A DNA stretch of 64,000 nucleotides from Erythrobacter sp. (GTDB lineage Bacteria; Pseudomonadota; Alphaproteobacteria; Sphingomonadales; Sphingomonadaceae): assembly GCA_027311945.1 (NCBI GenBank), contig DAICXZ010000030.1, positions 62,001 through 126,000 on the forward strand, given 5' to 3'. The notes under the pieces were generated by a model. It did not search any database, was not told the origin of the DNA, and worked only from the letters and a program-made list of their open reading frames with translations. Every line of letters starts with the position of its first letter. Position 1 is the first letter of the stretch. Of this stretch, positions 62,993 to 64,000 are shown in pieces. A program made the position numbers and the translations under genes.

Positions 62993-64000
62993 TTCTTCGC
63001 CCCCGCGGTGAACAGGCCCATCACATGGGCTATCGGATTGGCTTCTTTCGCTACGACCGGCGCGGCCTTGGCATCCTTCTGCGCCCAGACCGTTTCGGGG
63101 CGCGATTGCAGCAGCAGCACCTTCCCGTCCTGATCGAGCGCCCACTCGATATCCTGCGGTTTGCCATAGTGCTTTTCCACCTTGCGCCCGATGGCGCGAA
63201 GGGCTTGCAAGTCGTCGTCCGTCAGGCAAGGGGCGGAGCGGATTTCTGCTTCGTTTTCAATTTCCTGAATGCCGCCCCCGGGTGCGGGGACCTGCCTCGC
63301 GTGCTTGTCCGAAATATCGCGTTGGCTAATCTCGCCGGTGATTTTCCCCAGCACCCATTTGTCCGGCGTAATCTCGCCCGAAACCACCGAGGAACCGAGG
63401 CCCCAAGCGCCCTCGATGGTAATCACGGACTTGTCACCTGTTGTCGGCGAGCGAGTGAACATCACGCCTGCACACTTCGCCTCGACCATGCGCTGGACCA
63501 CCACCGCCATGGCCACGCCAGCTTCGGGCAGGCCGTGCTTGCGGCGGTAGGTCATGCTCTCGACCGAGTAGAGGCTGGCCCAGCATTCGCGGACCTTTTC
63601 GATCATCGAAGCGCCATCGAGCACCCACAGGAAGGTGTCCTGCAGGCCGGCGAAGCTGGCGTCGTCGGCGTCCTCGGTGGTGGCCGAACTGCGCACCGCA
63701 ACGGGCCGTTGGTCGGCGCACAATTGATTCAATGCGTCCTTGAGCGCCGTCTCCACCTCGCCGGTCATCGGATCGCCGATCACCCGCGCGCGCAACTGCT
63801 CGGAAAGCCGTGTGGCGGCGTCCAGATCGTTCGGGTCGAGCGCCTCGACCAGAGGCCTGATCGGTTCCTTCGCTTCGAGTGCTTCAAGGAATTGTTCGAA
63901 GGCTGCGGTCGTCACCACGAAGCCATCGGGCACTGCGATTCCGGCGCGCACAAGTTCGCCCAGTGAGCCGCCTTTTCCGCCAGCCGTGGGCCGGTCGGCG
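62989..64000 (-). CDS. PEP-synthase/PPDK-type ATP-binding protein (N-terminus cut by window edge)
   Basis: The frame runs off the right edge; in-window residues upstream of the track's Met read PTAGGKGGSLGELVRAGI, matching the start of PEP synthase (GGKGASLGEL), so only a few residues are missing. The domain shows VPDGFVVTTAAF, VAVRSSATTEDADDASFAGLQDTFL, MVEAKCAGVMFTRSPTTGD, GAWGLGSSVVSGEITPDKW and QDIEWALDQDGKVLLLQSRPETVW. It ends about there, with no PEP-utilising mobile domain (TGG-x-TSHAAI) and no C-terminal TIM barrel, so it is a stand-alone nucleotide-binding subunit. Its stop overlaps the biotin carrier's GTG. Confidence 0.88.
   Translation of the reverse strand, partial: ADRPTAGGKGGSLGELVRAGIAVPDGFVVTTAAFEQFLEALEAKEPIRPLVEALDPNDLDAATRLSEQLRARVIGDPMTGEVETALKDALNQLCADQRPVAVRSSATTEDADDASFAGLQDTFLWVLDGASMIEKVRECWASLYSVESMTYRRKHGLPEAGVAMAVVVQRMVEAKCAGVMFTRSPTTGDKSVITIEGAWGLGSSVVSGEITPDKWVLGKITGEISQRDISDKHARQVPAPGGGIQEIENEAEIRSAPCLTDDDLQALRAIGRKVEKHYGKPQDIEWALDQDGKVLLLQSRPETVWAQKDAKAAPVVAKEANPIAHVMGLFTAGAKK

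Noticed and set aside
1-64000. tRNA, rRNA, CRISPR arrays, transposases, integrases or phage genes
   Set aside because: None recognised by eye in the translated track or by repeat pattern; a covariance-model scan would be needed to exclude small RNAs.

Overview
The window is high-GC, densely packed DNA from an alphaproteobacterium, most plausibly a sphingomonad (Erythrobacter, Altererythrobacter, Novosphingobium or a relative). The basis is gene content (TamAB, TonB-dependent receptor, Tat-exported carotenoid-cleavage-type oxygenase, PQQ dehydrogenases, SnoaL-like proteins) and a dispersed palindrome that reads 'HPELVEG...PSTSSGRA' when translated. This placement is inferred from style; no rRNA gene is present. 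I saw no tRNA, rRNA, CRISPR array, transposase or phage gene, and no gene-free stretch longer than 300 bases.

Layout. (1) 1-6.6 kb: tamA (cut by the left edge), tamB and a 57-residue lipoprotein, a start/stop-overlapping operon for outer-membrane protein assembly. (2) 6.6-19.7 kb: the most unusual region. A leftward operon encodes a response regulator, a histidine kinase, a TPR plus outer-membrane beta-barrel protein resembling Slam, a 1480-residue FecR-domain protein with alpha repeats and four Cys-pair beta-barrel-like repeats, and an exported TPR-CHAT protease. Next to it lie an exported caspase-family (C14) protease and an exported protein of unknown function. Two exported caspase-fold proteases beside a Slam-like secretion pair and a two-component system suggest a regulated envelope or cell-surface system. 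(3) 19.8-26.5 kb: a three-gene amidoligase cluster (transglutaminase-DUF2126, circularly permuted ATP-grasp plus alpha-E, transglutaminase). (4) 26.7-32.7 kb: GST-like protein, tRNA U34 hydroxylase TrhO, exported carotenoid/stilbene-cleavage-type oxygenase, SnoaL-like protein, CsgG-like SH3 protein and OmpA-family protein.

(5) 32.9-46.2 kb: an exported catabolic island. It has a TonB-dependent receptor, two paralogous quinohemoprotein (PQQ plus haem c) dehydrogenases, an SMP-30-like propeller lipoprotein, three tandem SnoaL-like exported proteins, a duplicated 586-residue exported protein, and an AraC regulator divergent from the receptor. Three of these are predicted lipoproteins, suggesting an envelope-attached oxidation pathway for an exogenous alcohol or aromatic. 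Copies of a 91-93 bp palindrome lie in this island, two of them inside the signal-peptide coding region of SnoaL paralogues. (6) 46.3-52.8 kb: 3-hydroxyisobutyryl-CoA hydrolase-like protein, pirin, and a four-gene MacAB/TolC-type efflux operon. (7) 53-56.5 kb: HupE/UreJ-like membrane protein, metallo-beta-lactamase-fold hydrolase, XdhC-like and MobA-like molybdoenzyme maturation proteins. (8) 56.4-64 kb, leftward: an NTF2-like protein, an LprI-like protein, metY, bioB, a HAD phosphatase, a carboxyltransferase subunit, a biotin carrier protein and a PEP-synthase-type ATP-binding protein cut by the right edge. Biotin synthesis therefore sits beside a biotin-dependent carboxylase.

Most long lines in the ORF track (for example the 1342-aa frame antisense to tamB) are GC-driven shadows and are left out. 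Domain calls come from reading the translated sequence; no database search was run.
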